Source: Phallus indusiatus
Taxonomy: Eukaryota; Basidiomycota; Agaricomycetes; Phallales; Phallaceae
Length of the DNA: 64,000 nucleotides
NCBI GenBank assembly: GCA_027605045.1
Contig: JAQFWX010000083.1
Location: 89,233-153,232 of the forward strand
Reading direction: 5' to 3'
The position numbers and the translations under genes were made by a program. The notes under the pieces are model-generated. The model was given only the letters and a program-made list of their open reading frames with translations. It was not told the DNA's origin and ran no database searches. Below are positions 13,382 to 26,255 of this stretch, piece after piece; within the stretch, counting starts at the first letter, position 1; each line of letters opens with the position of its first letter.

Positions 13382-13683
13382 ATGTCGAAAATGTTATCCC
13401 CATTCTTTTCATACACTCCGTTCACATTAACTGTACCGGAAACATCGTCAACTAACTACTCATGGTTGATACAAAGTATGTTTCCCCTCTGTTGACTCCA
13501 CAGTCGGCGTTGAAAGTTTTTGCAGACATTCCACGACCAAGCGTAATGTGCGTCGAAGCACCTGTCAGCCAGTCTCTAATGCAAGAAATATCACGGTGTC
13601 GGTTTCGAAGCGACCCAAACTTTCTGAACAGCAAGACCAACCCAGGCCCTCCACTTCTGACCCTTCTGGTTCCCCTATTATAA
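13382..13683 (+). CDS. Small hypothetical protein (weak)
   Basis: A TATATATAT sequence near 13358 precedes ATG 13382 (MSKMLSPFFSYTPF). A 51-base GT-AG intron (about 13478-13528) would join it to a second exon ending at TAA 13681-13683, giving about 85 residues. An overlapping second frame (13548 onward, with SKRPKLSEQQ and a typical intron at 13765-13850) is equally open, so the correct model is unclear. I recognise no family. Confidence 0.25.
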
Positions 13684-14148
13684 GGCAAAACAAAAGACCC
13701 AAAACAAAAAATGATCAAAATCCGGAGACGGAGACAATTCAAGGAGGTGGATCAGTAGTCACAGGTAAGATGTCGTTTGAGCTCACCCTCATTGTTATTG
13801 TATTTAATGTCACTTTTGCTACTACAACCATTATCTTCACCTTTTTTCAGCTCGCCCACATTATCCAGCTCTTCCCACCTTTCCGCCAGCTTTGCCGTAT
13901 TTCCTGCCACCTTTTGTCTTTGTCTTTGTTTTTGTTTTTGTTTGTTTCTGTTATTTTTTTTTGTCATGTAGGTGTGAATAATAAATCAATACCCTAATAA
14001 TACCCTATTTTCTAAAGTTTGTACCAGACTGATAATTAAATAATACATTCTGACCAAAAACGTGTCTAAGTATCAAGTACTGCAACATTTAATAATCGCT
14101 GACTAGAATGATAATAACCATCACGATTGGTCGATGATGTAACAGATT

Positions 14149-14177
14149 TTTATCAGACCACAGGGGGGTCTGATAAA
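14149..14177. repeat. Perfect 11-bp inverted repeat (hairpin)
   Basis: TTTATCAGACC at 14149-14159 is followed by a 7-base spacer and its exact reverse complement GGTCTGATAAA at 14167-14177. It stands alone about 210 bases before the solo LTR. It may be a small element remnant or a transcript-end hairpin. Confidence 0.6.
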
Positions 14178-14388
14178 GGGTTTTCTTATTTTTCCACAAG
14201 TGCACAGAATTCCGGTCTATTGCTCAGTTAGGCTAATAGGGAATCACATGCAGTAGTAGTGGAAAAGATTCAGATTAACTAAACTTGTCCCATCGATCAT
14301 CTGGGCAGTAGTATCTGGGCAGTAGTCTGTCTTGTCAGTTTTGTTGTCGACTGCATTCAAATCAACGGCAGACAGGTAACGCACAAAC

Positions 14389-14776
14389 TGTCAGGGTACC
14401 GCCGTCTCTCATTTTCTTAGTTATTATCATCGGCATCATTTCTTTTCTATTTTATTTATCATTTCCATATTTTACTTTCACTCTCCGTTTCCTGGTTCTG
14501 TCTCTATTCCACTTTCTTTACTCGCGCGCGTCGCGCTCGTACCCGCGTGATGCCCGTGACATCACGTCGCTTAGGTTCGGCTTGGGCGCCTGGCACTTAG
14601 CTGTGTCAGGGCCGCACGCCGCGTCGTCGTTTTATGTATATAGTCGTTGTACCTAGAGTGAGGGTCCCTAAGCTTGTTCTCTTAGGATCCCCTCCCTCTA
14701 GGTGAGTAGTTAGTTTCCCTTCCAATATATTGTCTTAGGATCCCCTCCCTCTAGTGTGAGCTGAGTAGCCCTAACA
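14389..14776. mobile_element. Solo LTR of an LTR retrotransposon with 5-bp target duplication
   Basis: The 388-bp element begins TGTCAGGG and ends CCCTAACA, short near-perfect inverted termini of the TG...CA type. It is flanked on both sides by the identical pentamer CAAAC (14384-14388 and 14777-14781), the target duplication expected from a retroviral-type integrase. Inside are a TATATAG box near 14637 and two copies of CTTAGGATCCCCTCCCTCTAG about 48 bases apart. No gag or pol frame is adjacent, so this is a solo LTR left by recombination between two LTRs. Confidence 0.85.
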
Positions 14777-15193
14777 CAAACCGGTTTGGCCCATGTTCAT
14801 TTATTGAGCACCCTCTTTGACAATCGTACATGTTAATATTTTGGTGATTTATAATTTTTGTTGTATAAAGTTGAAATTTAATAATAATAAGCAAACCCTC
14901 CTAGCTAAAATCACTCAGGTCCAATGTTAGCGTTGGGACTCTGTCCATGCAAGCAGCCCTCGGCGTAATGACTATTGGACACAGTAATTCTTCCGCTGCA
15001 GCTTGTACATTTCAAATTTCAGTTTCTACAACATAAAAAAAGAGCAAAAACACAGTTGGTGATGCAACTATCGGCCAAAATAGATTGAGCTACAACGGTA
15101 CATAGAGAATATATGGCTATATGGCAAAAGTTACATCATCTTTTCGAAAACGCAAAAATGTCCCAAAAAAAACAGGTATTTAGATTCCACTTA

Positions 15194-15866
15194 TTAAACC
15201 TGGTTCATAACTGGACCCCGAGTCGACCACGAACGAGTCCCCGAGCTAGGCAGCGGGGGTACGAAACTTTTACCTTCCCTCAGGCTCGTCCGGGCGTCAG
15301 TACGGAAGGTGGCAGTGACGAAGGTGATAAGCATGAGAAAGCTGAGAGTTATCCAGCCTAACCAGCCAAACGTGATCAATGTTTGAAGCATGCCCGAGAT
15401 TGTGAGCAGAATGAGAGATCTAGTTATTGAACTGAGTTGCAAAATAATCATGAAGACATCTCTTACATTGATCCATGCACACGGTGTCACGATGACGTCA
15501 CGTTGATACTACTCTTGGCGTACTTACAAGGGCCGCACACCTAGATCCAACTCATCCAACTCCAAGGAGCCTTTCCAAAAGTCATTAAACGAAAGGAGAT
15601 AACTGCGTAATCTGATTGGAAGCTTACTAGAAGAGGTAGTAGAATCGGTATACAGTCAGACATCTACTCGGCCGGCTGCCGCTCTACTCCGTATGGTTCA
15701 CAATCCGATCTATCTCAATACCTCCTGGTGTGTGAATACCATCGGGGCTCTTGTAGACACCTCTAAAAGCTGTCGGAGTGAGGGCCAGATGCATAGTACA
15801 TTGACGGCGGACGCGACTCACGCTAATACCAGCGGAAGAAACATGGGCACGCCCACCGCTTAACAT
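15194..15866 (-). CDS. Possible small membrane protein
   Basis: Two open segments on the minus strand, 15866-15684 and 15490-15194, flank a further open stretch (about 15530-15650, with LRSYLLSFNDFW) that ends at a plausible donor GTAAGT. The last segment holds two hydrophobic helices (IILQLSSITRSLILL and FGWLGWITLSFLMLITFV). I recognise no family, and the joins between segments do not settle cleanly, so a decayed gene is also possible. It would be divergent from reductase 1. Confidence 0.3.
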
Positions 15867-16133
15867 TTTTTGCCGGTTGTCTTGTACGGCGGACCTCGAA
15901 TATCACCCACTCACATTTATTCACACCCATCGTTTATTATTTCTTATAATAACTCGGGCTATAAACCATATATAGCCTGTTCAATGAAGCTAGATCATAC
16001 GCACAAGGCGACTGGATGTCTGCAGTCCCTAGCGATCTACATATTTGAGTCTCCCTGCACGCCAGCGCTAACACGGCCACTATTCGCCGACTTGTTTATA
16101 AAACTGAACGGGGGACATCTACCCTGGCTGACT

Positions 16134-19100
16134 ATGGAGACACCACCGAAACACCTGACTATTGACCAACTTCACGAGTGGTATCGCGTGCGGAACCCGG
16201 ACCACCCTTACTTCTGCTATGTTAGTGAAAACGGCACCAAGGTAAACGCTTTTTTTTAAGCGATTAAAGAATGAACTTGAGCTCTCGATTGTAGGCTTTT
16301 ATATCTAAAGGCAGTGTTGGGAAGGCTATTCATCGATCCATTGATATAATACGTTCTGAAGTACCAGAGCAAGAAAACGGAAGCACCAGGGACGAACCAA
16401 TGGTTCTTGGACTTCTTGCCAACACCGGTGCGCATTAACTTTTAACTTATAATTATTATTTGCAAAGCTGAAACAGGTCATTTTTCAAAGATTGGTCGAC
16501 TTTTATTGCGTTCCTTTATGCACATATTTATCTCACACATCCCAAGAATGGCCGTCCAGTTCTACCATTTTTGATCTCCCCGAGGAATTCGGCCATCGCG
16601 GTGGCTCATCTACTTAAAGAAGTGAAATGTAGTTACATATGGGTTACAGAAGGACCGTTGATCGAACTTGCAAATGAAGCCCTCGGAATTAACACAGATT
16701 TTAAGACAACTCTGAAGAAGTTCCCTTCGTTCCACGATATTTATAATGTCGAACCTTTGAATATTCCCGTCACCTATGATGATTCGTTCGTTGATCCGTC
16801 CACGCGGATGGCCATTCTTCATTCATCAGGTGTGTGCATCCAATGATTCCGACTTCCGACTTACTAATGCCAATGCAAATGCATCAACCATATTATCAGG
16901 CTCGACCGCCTATCCCAAAGTACGATACTTCACTCATGAATTTTTCTACCAGACCGGAGATACCTTTGGTGGGTATGGTATTATCATAAATATTTTTAAT
17001 AATGTTCCTCGTAGAATCTGGCGGTAAATATCCACTGAATGGCGAAATTATTGCGTGCTCACCACCTGCGTTCCGTAAGCTGTAGGACTTCCTTAGCCTG
17101 AGCAATGAATTGATATTATTCTTTAGACGCGTTGGGATTATTCATGAGTGCGATGACTGTCGTAAGTCTTTGTTCTCGTTTTCTGTCAAACTATATCTTG
17201 TGAACACTGTTTATCAGCGCCAAGGAATGTCACTTGCAGTTCAATCACCGTTTGCACCACCCGGGCCGTTATCGACCGAGACATTCCTCAACATAATTAG
17301 GATTACGGATTCTAGTTATGCTTTGACAATTCCGAGCTTTTTGGAAGTATGTCTTATTCTGATCCTTTTGTCTCGTCTTCTGATTGTTTTTAGGATTGTT
17401 CAAGAGATCCAGCTGCCATCGAGGTTCTGAGAAAACTCAGGGCGATAGTATGTAGTTTCAGCAAATCGTTTTCCAATTGAAGCTCATACAGTGATTAAGA
17501 TATGGGGTGGAGGTCCATTGAGCAATGAAATTGGAACTCAGCTTCGTGACGAAGGTGTTGCACTTCGTATTCTATATGCAGCTACAGAATTCCAAGGTCT
17601 TAACAGACCGTTGCGTGCGTTTCTTGCCTTTGAAACTAATGAATATCTGAATCAAAGGGTGACTTAACCAACTATTGTAGAGCAAACACTTGAAGAAGGG
17701 CATGACTGGTTCAAGTTTCGTTCTGATAGTGATATAGTCCTTTTGGAAACGGATAAAGACAACATCTTTCAAGTCGTAATCAAGGCATGTATGCCTTTCT
17801 TTTCACACTTCAGACGTTATATGATTCTGACGTGACGTGCTATTTTCTTGGGAAATAGAGAACAAAAACGCATGCACTTACGGCTTTTAATACTGAAATA
17901 AATGGCGTGCCTGCCTATGATACCAATGATCTTGTGGAGAGACATTCAAAGAAACATGACCTTTATCATGTTGTCGGACGAGCGGACGATCAAATCATGT
18001 TAAGTACCGGAGAAAAGGTAGAAAATTATCGTTTTGTTCAATTGTTTCTCGTTTAATGAATTGTATATCTAGACGAACCCAGGTCCATTAGGTAAGGAAT
18101 GCTTTCAATCCCCAGATATTGGATGCGAGTTCTGATGCTGCATTTTGGATGTAGAGGCCATCATAAAGAGAAACCCGCATATTAAGGACGCACTTATATT
18201 TGGACGCGGTCGTCAAGCTAATGGTATCTTGGTCCAGCCTACTTCTTTTGAAGAAGCGGAACGCCTTGGGGTAGAAGGGTTCCGAAACCTCATTTGGTCG
18301 GTTCCATCTCTGCTTGCTTATTATGAATTGATGGTTGAATTATTGTATGTAGGTCTAGTGTAGAGGAGGCGAATGCCTATGCTCCTGCCCATTCTCACAT
18401 ACTGAAAGAGGTGTGTTTCTCATGATACCCTAAAACAAAGCCTAAAACTCTCCGACGTACGTGGCCTTCCAGATGATATTAATTGCATCAGCTTCGGACC
18501 CGTTCACGTACACACCGAAAGAGACTCTAAGAAAGGGGAACGTTCTCGCTACATACGCTGATAAGATTGAGGCGCTTTACACTGATGTCGAGAGCTCTAT
18601 CCATGCCGAAATTTCTGTTCCATTTGGCTCGCATCCACAGGGAGGGTGGACGGAAGATGAAAGCCGAAAATACGTAAGAACTGTTCTCAGTACGATTTTG
18701 AACGTCAAGGGTAAAGAAATTGGGGATACGGATGATATATTCGGATTCGGGTGTGACAGGTTAGCGAGATTTTTCTTAATCCATTACATTTGATTTGAGT
18801 TTGAATTTACAATAATTCAGTTTACAGGCAACATATATTCGGAACACCCTTGTTCATGCTCTACGACAAGTAGCACCACTACCTAATATTCACAATCTCC
18901 CTGCCAACTTCGTTTACCAATTACCCACCATTGAATCATTATCTCATTTGTTAGCCCAAGCGTCCCGTTCCGAAGCTTATGAACACACCGCCGAGACCCC
19001 CGAAGCACGCCAAATGCGGCTTGAAAGTATGATACACCGATACACGTCCAACTGGCCAACGCATACACCCAAGAAAGAATACGGGAAAGAAGAGGTTATT

Positions 19101-20450
19101 CTTTTGACGGGTAGCACCGGAGGATTGGGATCGCAACTACTTGCTCAGCTAATCCAACTAAGCTCGGTTTCTAAGATTTACGTCCTAAATCGACCGGGCA
19201 AGAAACTATCGCTGGAACGACATCTCGATGCTTTCAAGGATAGGGGTAATGATGTTGAATTGTTAAAATCGTCCAAGATTGTGTTTGCGGAGGGCGATGC
19301 ATCTTACCCAGGTTTTGCTCTGGATGTAAATTTGTTCAATGAGGTGTGTGTTCAGGTGTCGATTTTGCAAATGGGAAAGATAGAACTGACAACCTAATAT
19401 AGATGAAAGATTCAGTTACAACGATCATCCACAATGGTATGTAATAATAAATGCGAAACTGGAAATTATATACTCACAACTGTTGTTAGCTTGGAATGTC
19501 AACTTCAACATCTCGTTGGCATCTTTCGAACCGGCTATTCGTGGCGTTCGCAACATGATCAACCTTGCGCTTTCTTCTCCCTACAAGATCCCTCCCAAGT
19601 TATTGTTTACAAGCAGTATAGGAACTATCAAGAGTATGTGGCTTCCCTGACCCCAACCGTTCAGTCTTATAACAATTTCTATATTTGCGTAATAAGCATG
19701 GACGAATATTCCTCCTATAGAAGAAGGGCCCTTCGTCAATATCGATCTCCTTCAACCGTCGGGATACGGCGAATCCAAATGGGTATCGGAACGTATTTTG
19801 ACCATTGCCAAAGCAGAAACGGCTTTGCAATCCGTGATCATCCGGGTTGGACAACTCTCCGGTGGAATTAACGGCAATTGGAACGTGACTGATTGGTTCC
19901 CGAGTGCTATCACCGCGGGTCAAATTATAGGACGCTTGCCGGATTATGTCGGGGTAGTTATAAAATTCCTGTTCTCAATTTTTTTTGAGATCCAGAAAGC
20001 TCACAATGCATCTAGGTCGCCTCCTTTGTACCTCTTCATCACGCAGCGTCCGCAATAATAGAATTAAGAAAAGCACCGGTTTCAGTCGCACATATCGTTC
20101 ACCCGCGGCCAATTAAATGGCGCGAACTTATTCGCTTTGTTTCTGAGGAGTTGAAGTTACCTGTGGTTCCTTTTTCAGATTGGGTAGATCGATTGGAAAA
20201 ACTGCCTCAGACCGAAGAAAATTCGCGCAGGACGCAGGCCGTCCACCTCGTACCATTTTATAAAGGAGCGATTCGTCCGGAGAACTCGATACCCAATGAA
20301 GAAGAGGAAATTTTCGGACTCCCGACGTTCCAGTCGGAAAAAACGGTTGGCGTTGTAAAGGCTTTAAGTGAGACGAATCTGCCCCGGATCGATAGAACAG
20401 ATGTCTTGAGTTGGATCACGTACTGGAGGATGAAAAGATACTTAAAATAA
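16134..20450 (+). CDS. NRPS-like adenylate-forming reductase 1 (A-T-R)
   Basis: Activates a carboxylic acid as its adenylate, loads it on a carrier domain and reduces it to an aldehyde or alcohol (family knowledge; substrate unknown). Starts METPPKHLTIDQ. The A domain shows ILHSSG then STAYPK, split by an intron at about 16830-16900, WGGGPLS, YAATEF, GRADDQIMLSTGEK and NPHIKDALIFGRG. The T domain reads GFGCDSLQAT; its phosphopantetheine Ser is split by the intron at 18758-18820. The R domain shows LLTGSTGGLGSQLL (NADPH-binding loop), FTSSIGTIK, GYGESKW (Tyr/Lys catalytic pair), RVGQLSGG and NGNWNV. At least 15 short introns. The YAATEFQ block differs from the YGATEFG of reductase 2. A TATATAG lies near 15970. 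Every motif is present, so it looks functional. Confidence 0.9.
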
Positions 20451-22584
20451 TAATTTCGTGATTTCACAAATGTACTGTATGATTTGATCTGAATAAAAAA
20501 ATTTCTCTCATGTAAAATCAACTCGGTGAATATTGACGTGTGATAATGACCAACACTCATGACCCAAGATTGCGTTCAAGTTCAATTTGACGAACCTACC
20601 AGAACCTACCTTCCTCTCGTTTTGGCTGGAAGCAGTCATTATTTTTTTCTGATCTGCAATATATGCGGCCACAAAGGCCATGGGTATTCGGAATTGGGCA
20701 AAGTCGATTTTCACATCACGTCAGGACAGGCTGCCTCCGAAAAACTGGCATGTTATGCCCGGACTAAGGCCCTTTCAATTCAAAAGTTCATTGACTTCGT
20801 CCCTGCAATATACAATTAGAGGCCCAGTTTTTATCTCTCATTTACGAAGGGTCCTCGCAATATTCCATGATTACTGGAATACATACTATTGCGTATTCAA
20901 ACACCTGTAGGCTTTCTGGCGTTTGTTGCAATATAACGATGAATTCACGGGCATCAGGGTTCAATTAGCATAATGTACGCCCGCTTCAGAGTATATTTCT
21001 CTTGTTCCTTGAGTTCAAGTTATATATTAATATGCAGCACCATCAAGATTCTAGACTTTATATCGGGTATGTGAACTCAGGGCATGATGCATGATCGACG
21101 ATCGTTCTGATCCATCGTTTATATGTAATACGTACATAATGTCGTTCTCTCCGCCGAAATGGGTGCCCCGCTCTTCATAATTGGGTCTCGTCCCTCCTTA
21201 ACTGTGAATCGAGATTTATCTCGAGAGCGAGGGAAAACCTTGAGGATATTGCTATCACGAAGTATCGCAATTAACCCAATTCATTTCCAAAAAAAGCACA
21301 TAGGCAAGTCAATTGTGTATATAAGTGAATACACACTAGATCATGATATTTCAATATTAGATTGTCGTTGCGCGGAGACCATCCCTTTCCGCCCTAAAGA
21401 ATAGGCTGACCTATACCGTAGTAGATCTCAGTCAGCTCTCCACAAGTTTTCATTGAATGTCTGCGTTTCATTCAAGCCTTCCGTTCATACCACAAGGTAT
21501 ATGTATCGTGAACGCTGGTCTTCGTGCTCGTGTCCCGAAGCATGGCCCCATGCTTCCGCTCTTCGGCTGGTTTTACTGTACTAGTACATACATTCAAGGG
21601 AAAATTTTGGTACCTTGGGAGTATGAGGACTGTATTGTAATAGTGATTGATCGAAGCCAACGGAGCTGTGAAGTCATTCAATATATTTCCTGCTTCTTTT
21701 ATCTACAAGTTCAAATTTTTAATATTCTCTGCCAATTCAGTGTCACGTCTTGAGAAAACATTTATGAGTTGTTTATGAGAGACTACACCGTTTACGTGAC
21801 TAAAACTGCCGGGCATGCATTTAATTACTATGCTTTCTCGGCTAGGCCTGTATACGTAGCCATTTCGTCGCTTAGGGTCTTCTGTTCAATTGAAAGCTAA
21901 CTACAGAGAAGTTAGTACATACATGTACTTTAGGTCTCAACCCTTGATTTCTGGATTTCCTTCTATTAGGCTTCTTTTGCGCCAATCACGAAGCTGTGTT
22001 TATTGTATAGGAATAGGTTATACTATCATGTCTCCTGCCGGGTAATCTAAGCATGCGCAGAGATCAATGAATGAGGCCTTATGATAAAACTATCATTATA
22101 CTTGGAGTACTTTGTCTGGTGTATGTTGATGAAGTATATGTATTGTGCAATTCCTTGAATTTGAGTCGGCTGTGATACCAAATGGAGCGAGAATTGCCGT
22201 CGGTTTTCCTATTTTATCCCTACGCCAATAAAATACGCACGCGAATCATGCCCCGCTTCTTTCAATGTTGTGTCGCGTGCTCGTAGTTTGTTTCCGTCCG
22301 TCTGGCTTCGACCTCGCAACTGAACTCTATTTCATATTCCGAAGATTAACTGATTGATTGATTGTTGATTGAATGACCGATTTTTTTACAAGCCTTGCTG
22401 TTACATTATATACACACGAGTCTACGATGGTGGATGTATCAATGGTAAATAACGACAAAAAAAGTACGGAGAAAATCGTATATGAATATATGAATACTGA
22501 ATTACAGGTTTCCTAATACTCTAAAATAACATGTAACAAAATACTCAAATCAAAAAAACTTTTCAGATAACAAAACAATTGTGT
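20451..22584. other. Gene-poor stretch between reductase 1 and the WOPR gene
   Basis: About 2.1 kb with several short open frames that lack splice-supported extension or recognisable motifs. A TGAT-rich run lies near 22350-22365. It probably includes both convergent 3' ends. I see no gene I can support. Confidence 0.4.
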
Positions 22585-24124
22585 TCAATAATACGCTGCA
22601 GAGTATGCTGCTGAATCGGGGTAGTAATAAGAATGAGGCTGGTTGTGATCGTGGAAAGTATAGTAATATTGGCCGTTATAAACGTTGACGTGGATATCCT
22701 CGACATCTGCATAAGCTTCTCCGTAGTCCATTAATGGTTGCGACGGAAACACGACAACAGGGGACGGAGGCAATGAATCCTCGGTTGTGGAGTTTGGATC
22801 ATTATTGAGGGGAAGCTGAAGCTGATGCTGCTGTTCTTGTTGATGATGCTGGTGATGGTGATGGGAAGGAAGGTGGGAATAGCGTTGAGAACAAGGGGAG
22901 TATTCGGTTGACCAGGAGCTGCCAGAATGGAGACCAATTGAGTCCGAGCTTGAAGAAAAGGAGGAAGACACGACCGAAATGTCACGATCGGAGTCAGGCT
23001 CGAGCTCAGGTCCCGTAACAATACCAGTTTGAGTGGAGGATGTGCTAACGCCAGGAAGGGGTGGAAACGGCAATGATACCGGAGATGATGTCGATGACGA
23101 TGATGATGAGGACGACGGGGATGACGACGATATTTGCGGCGACGTCAGGTCTGCAATACCCGGATGGTATTCTGGACTTTCTTTGGTCCCGGCGTGCTCG
23201 AGGAAGGGTGTTGTCCAGGGTAGAGGAGTCAGCATGCGAAGGGTCGCGTTCGCTTCGAATATCGGCCTTGATGTGCCTTCAAATACGTCTGCCACATCTG
23301 AGAGAATCCTGGGATGACGCAGGGTTGGATTTTCTGAGGGCGCTGTGAGTCTACCATCGAGGATGTCCTCCAAAGTGTAATACGCGACGACATGCCACGT
23401 TTCCTTTGGCAGTGTGATTGTAAAGGTCTATTACATAAAACGCATAGGTGAAACAAAAAAAAGGTTCAAATCAGCATTCCCTTTTTTTGAAAAAAAAATA
23501 ATAATTAAATGAATTGACTCACTTTTTTGACAAGCCCGCCTCTCCTGAAAATATCGTCAGGTCTAGAGTATCCGCTATTGGAATACATGTCTAAATATTC
23601 TAGTTCCCCTCTGTTAAACAGCGAGCTGGCCAGGTTTCGAATATATTTTCGCCGTGGAGAGTCAGCAGACGAGTCTGGGCTATGTCCTAACAAGCGAGCG
23701 GCGGTCCGGCTTCGGGCCCCGCCTCTCTTAGCCATTTCGCGGTAGACCTTGTGGACGTGTGTTTTTTCAGGCTTTGTTCACAATGAATGACAAAAAAACG
23801 TACGAGGAATTTGTTTTGCACGCGACTTGGACTCCACGGATATCCATCTGTCCAGCGTTTCATGTAACTTTCTTCTTCATTCCATAAGAACACGGAACCG
23901 GAGCGAATGAAGGCTCTTTGTTCAACGATGTCGAGGCGACGGCGAAATCGTGGTATGAAACCAAGCCTTGCAGCAGTTACCAGTAAAGCTGCGTCGTCTG
24001 TCAAAACATGGAATTGAGAAGCTGGTTTAGCGTGTGGCGCGGAGGTTGCTGAGCACTGTGTCCTTACATTGATCTGCCACAAGACCATGGAAAGATGCTG
24101 ACGCCGAGGATCCATCTGAGCCAT
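22585..24124 (-). CDS. Gti1/Pac2 (WOPR) family transcription regulator
   Basis: WOPR proteins are fungal DNA-binding regulators of morphology and development (Wor1, Ryp1, Pac2). The first half of the domain (about 23830-24020) reads DDAALLVTAARLGFIPRF, RSGSVFLWNEEES and KRWTDGYPWSPSR, the family's signature blocks. The second half resumes after introns with YSRPDDIFRRGGLVKK (23520-23560) and TLPKETWHVVAYY (about 23370-23430), also typical. The C-terminus is a long Ser-, His- and Gln-rich tail with a Tyr-rich end (HSYYYPDSAAYSAAYY). The extreme N-terminus is uncertain: the MAQMDPRRQH start reads into a possible intron donor GTAAGG at about 24066. Family call secure; target genes unknown. Confidence 0.88.
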
Positions 24125-26255
24125 CTCTCTCCATGTTGCGCGAAATAATAGGGTAGAAAGGAAAGGAAGGAAATGAAGTTGAGAATTAAAAAGAGGACAA
24201 AGAGAGAAAAATAAAGAAAAAAGCCGAGGTGGTCGTTTTTTCGTTTTTTTCCTTTGAAGAACAAGAAGAAAACTTGTTAAATATATATTTTTACCAGAAG
24301 TGGGGAGGGGGATGTTTCGCTTAAACGTCTATATTTATTGGGGTCGCGTAGCGAAAAGATTTGATTCTACATAGGATCGTATTAGATCGTCCTACTTCTC
24401 GTCGGAGGATGTGATCTGTATCCGATGCACCTGAAAGAGAAGTACACAGACGGATACAAATATGGATCCGTATACGGCGTAACCATGTATTGTGCAACCC
24501 ACATAAGTTGCTTATCATATTTTTTTTTCCATCAATCCCCTTGCTTTTTTCGCTCTAGCGTCGATCACTCATCGCAATCGACAGGGTCGCGTTCGTTCAG
24601 ATTGATGGAAAAGGTCGACCAAACCAACAAAGACAGACTAAAAAGTGCTTGGAATCGAATATGGTAACACGTATTTGTATTATATATATTGAATGTAGCA
24701 AGACACTAGAACCGAGGACTATTTAGGCAGGGATTGGTCCGAACGACGGGTCTTTGTGGCTTTCTAGTGTACGTTCTCTGGTCACGCAGATGAACTATCC
24801 TTTCTCTAAAAGGAATGACTGAAGAACGATTTTCTTTTCCTTTTTCTTTTTCACATCCCTAAGCCACTTCTTCATCTGGGATGGCCAGACCTCCGGCGAT
24901 CCTAGTGTCCTTGTCAGAGGTTGTGTCTTGTTTGACCCGCTTCGTATGCATGAGAGTATAGTTTTGTACATGCGATCGAGATGTGTACGCCGTCAACTGC
25001 CCTTTTTCGCCAATGACCAACATAGTGATATTGATACCTGCATGCAGAGGCCGAATCGAAGACGGGCAAAAAAATCAACAGTAGGTATGATTGTAACAAT
25101 AAACACATACTTATCAAGCAATAGGTATATTACGGAAGACGCTGCGGGGGGGTTGACCTGTTTCAGATACATATATATATATATCTTAGTGCAAATCTCA
25201 AAGCAAAATCTCAAAAATGAAGCGGGGAACATTTTTTAAAAAATTTTTTTTGTCAAGTTAATGAAAGCGCGGAAGCAAACTATTCCCCTGTGTTACATGG
25301 GTCATCCGGGCGCAAACGTCACAAGATGAGATGCGAGCGGATGAATGCTCTTTTCTGTCCAAAAAACCAATCAGGAGTTTTTCGTTTGTACCTCATTTTT
25401 TCTTCCCTTTGGACAATCAAATTGATTCATATGTTGTATCGTAGATATATTTGTATATACATTTGTATTATGACGTTACGCGTTACGCGTTTCGCTTCGA
25501 CATCTTTAGGCGTTTCTTCTTCTCCACTACTCCAGTCTAGTATATCTCAGGCGGCGCAATATCAAGAAGAAAAGTGGAGATTAAAACTTCACAAAAATTG
25601 ACGAAAAAGATGAAGTAATGGGAGTTCATAGCATGACTACGCACGAAATAATTCGTTGTCCTGTGGAGTGAAAGAAACGCCGAAACCGTTATGTTTTTGT
25701 TTATTATTTTTGTACGGCGTGTATACTCCGGGGGCTTTGTAAGTAAACGAGAGACCAATTAGTAAATTGCCCTACATGTTCCCCTTCAAGGAAATTCCAG
25801 TTTGCCATGTGATGACTTCTTGGTATACGGACCGTGATATGATACATCGTGAATACGTCGCCTAGATAGTCGTCCCAAAAGAAAAAGGCGAGTGGACGCA
25901 AGTGAAAAACCCTGAAGACCAAAAATGGCGAGCGCGCCCCGCCCGCGTAAATATTTAAACATTTAAACGGTGGACCCAGTACGACCCAGCATTGTACTGT
26001 ATATACAGCTTAATTTAATTCCGGAACCAATTTGCTTTAGCTACCGGTACCGTCTAAAGATGGCCACGGGATTATGAACATTCGATCGGCGGTGATTGAG
26101 ATTGGGCAGATGTTACCTTTTTTTTTCTGAACCGAGACCTAATACCGAGACGCTTTCAAAGAAAGAAAGGGATCAAAATCGCTTACCTAAGAATACGGCC
26201 TTATATTTATATTTCGAGCCTGTCAAAGTGCCAAAGAAGTGCGCCAAGCCAATCC
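24125..26255. promoter_or_regulatory. Upstream region of the WOPR gene
   Basis: About 2.1 kb without a supported gene, containing poly-purine and poly-pyrimidine runs and an (AT)n tract near 25172. WOPR regulators commonly have long upstream regions, so this could be control sequence. Short open frames here have no family motifs. Confidence 0.35.

Noticed and set aside
14389..14822. A longer LTR ending TTTGACA
   Set aside because: Its flank (ATCGT) does not match the left flank CAAAC, whereas ending at 14776 gives an exact 5-bp duplication and better paired termini.
20559..21753. Open frames at 20559-20910, 21159-21404 and 21457-21753 as genes
   Set aside because: No family motifs, no splice-supported extension, and composition near background.
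24914..25922. Several short frames on both strands as a small gene
   Set aside because: They overlap one another, include low-complexity AT sequence and lack any motif.
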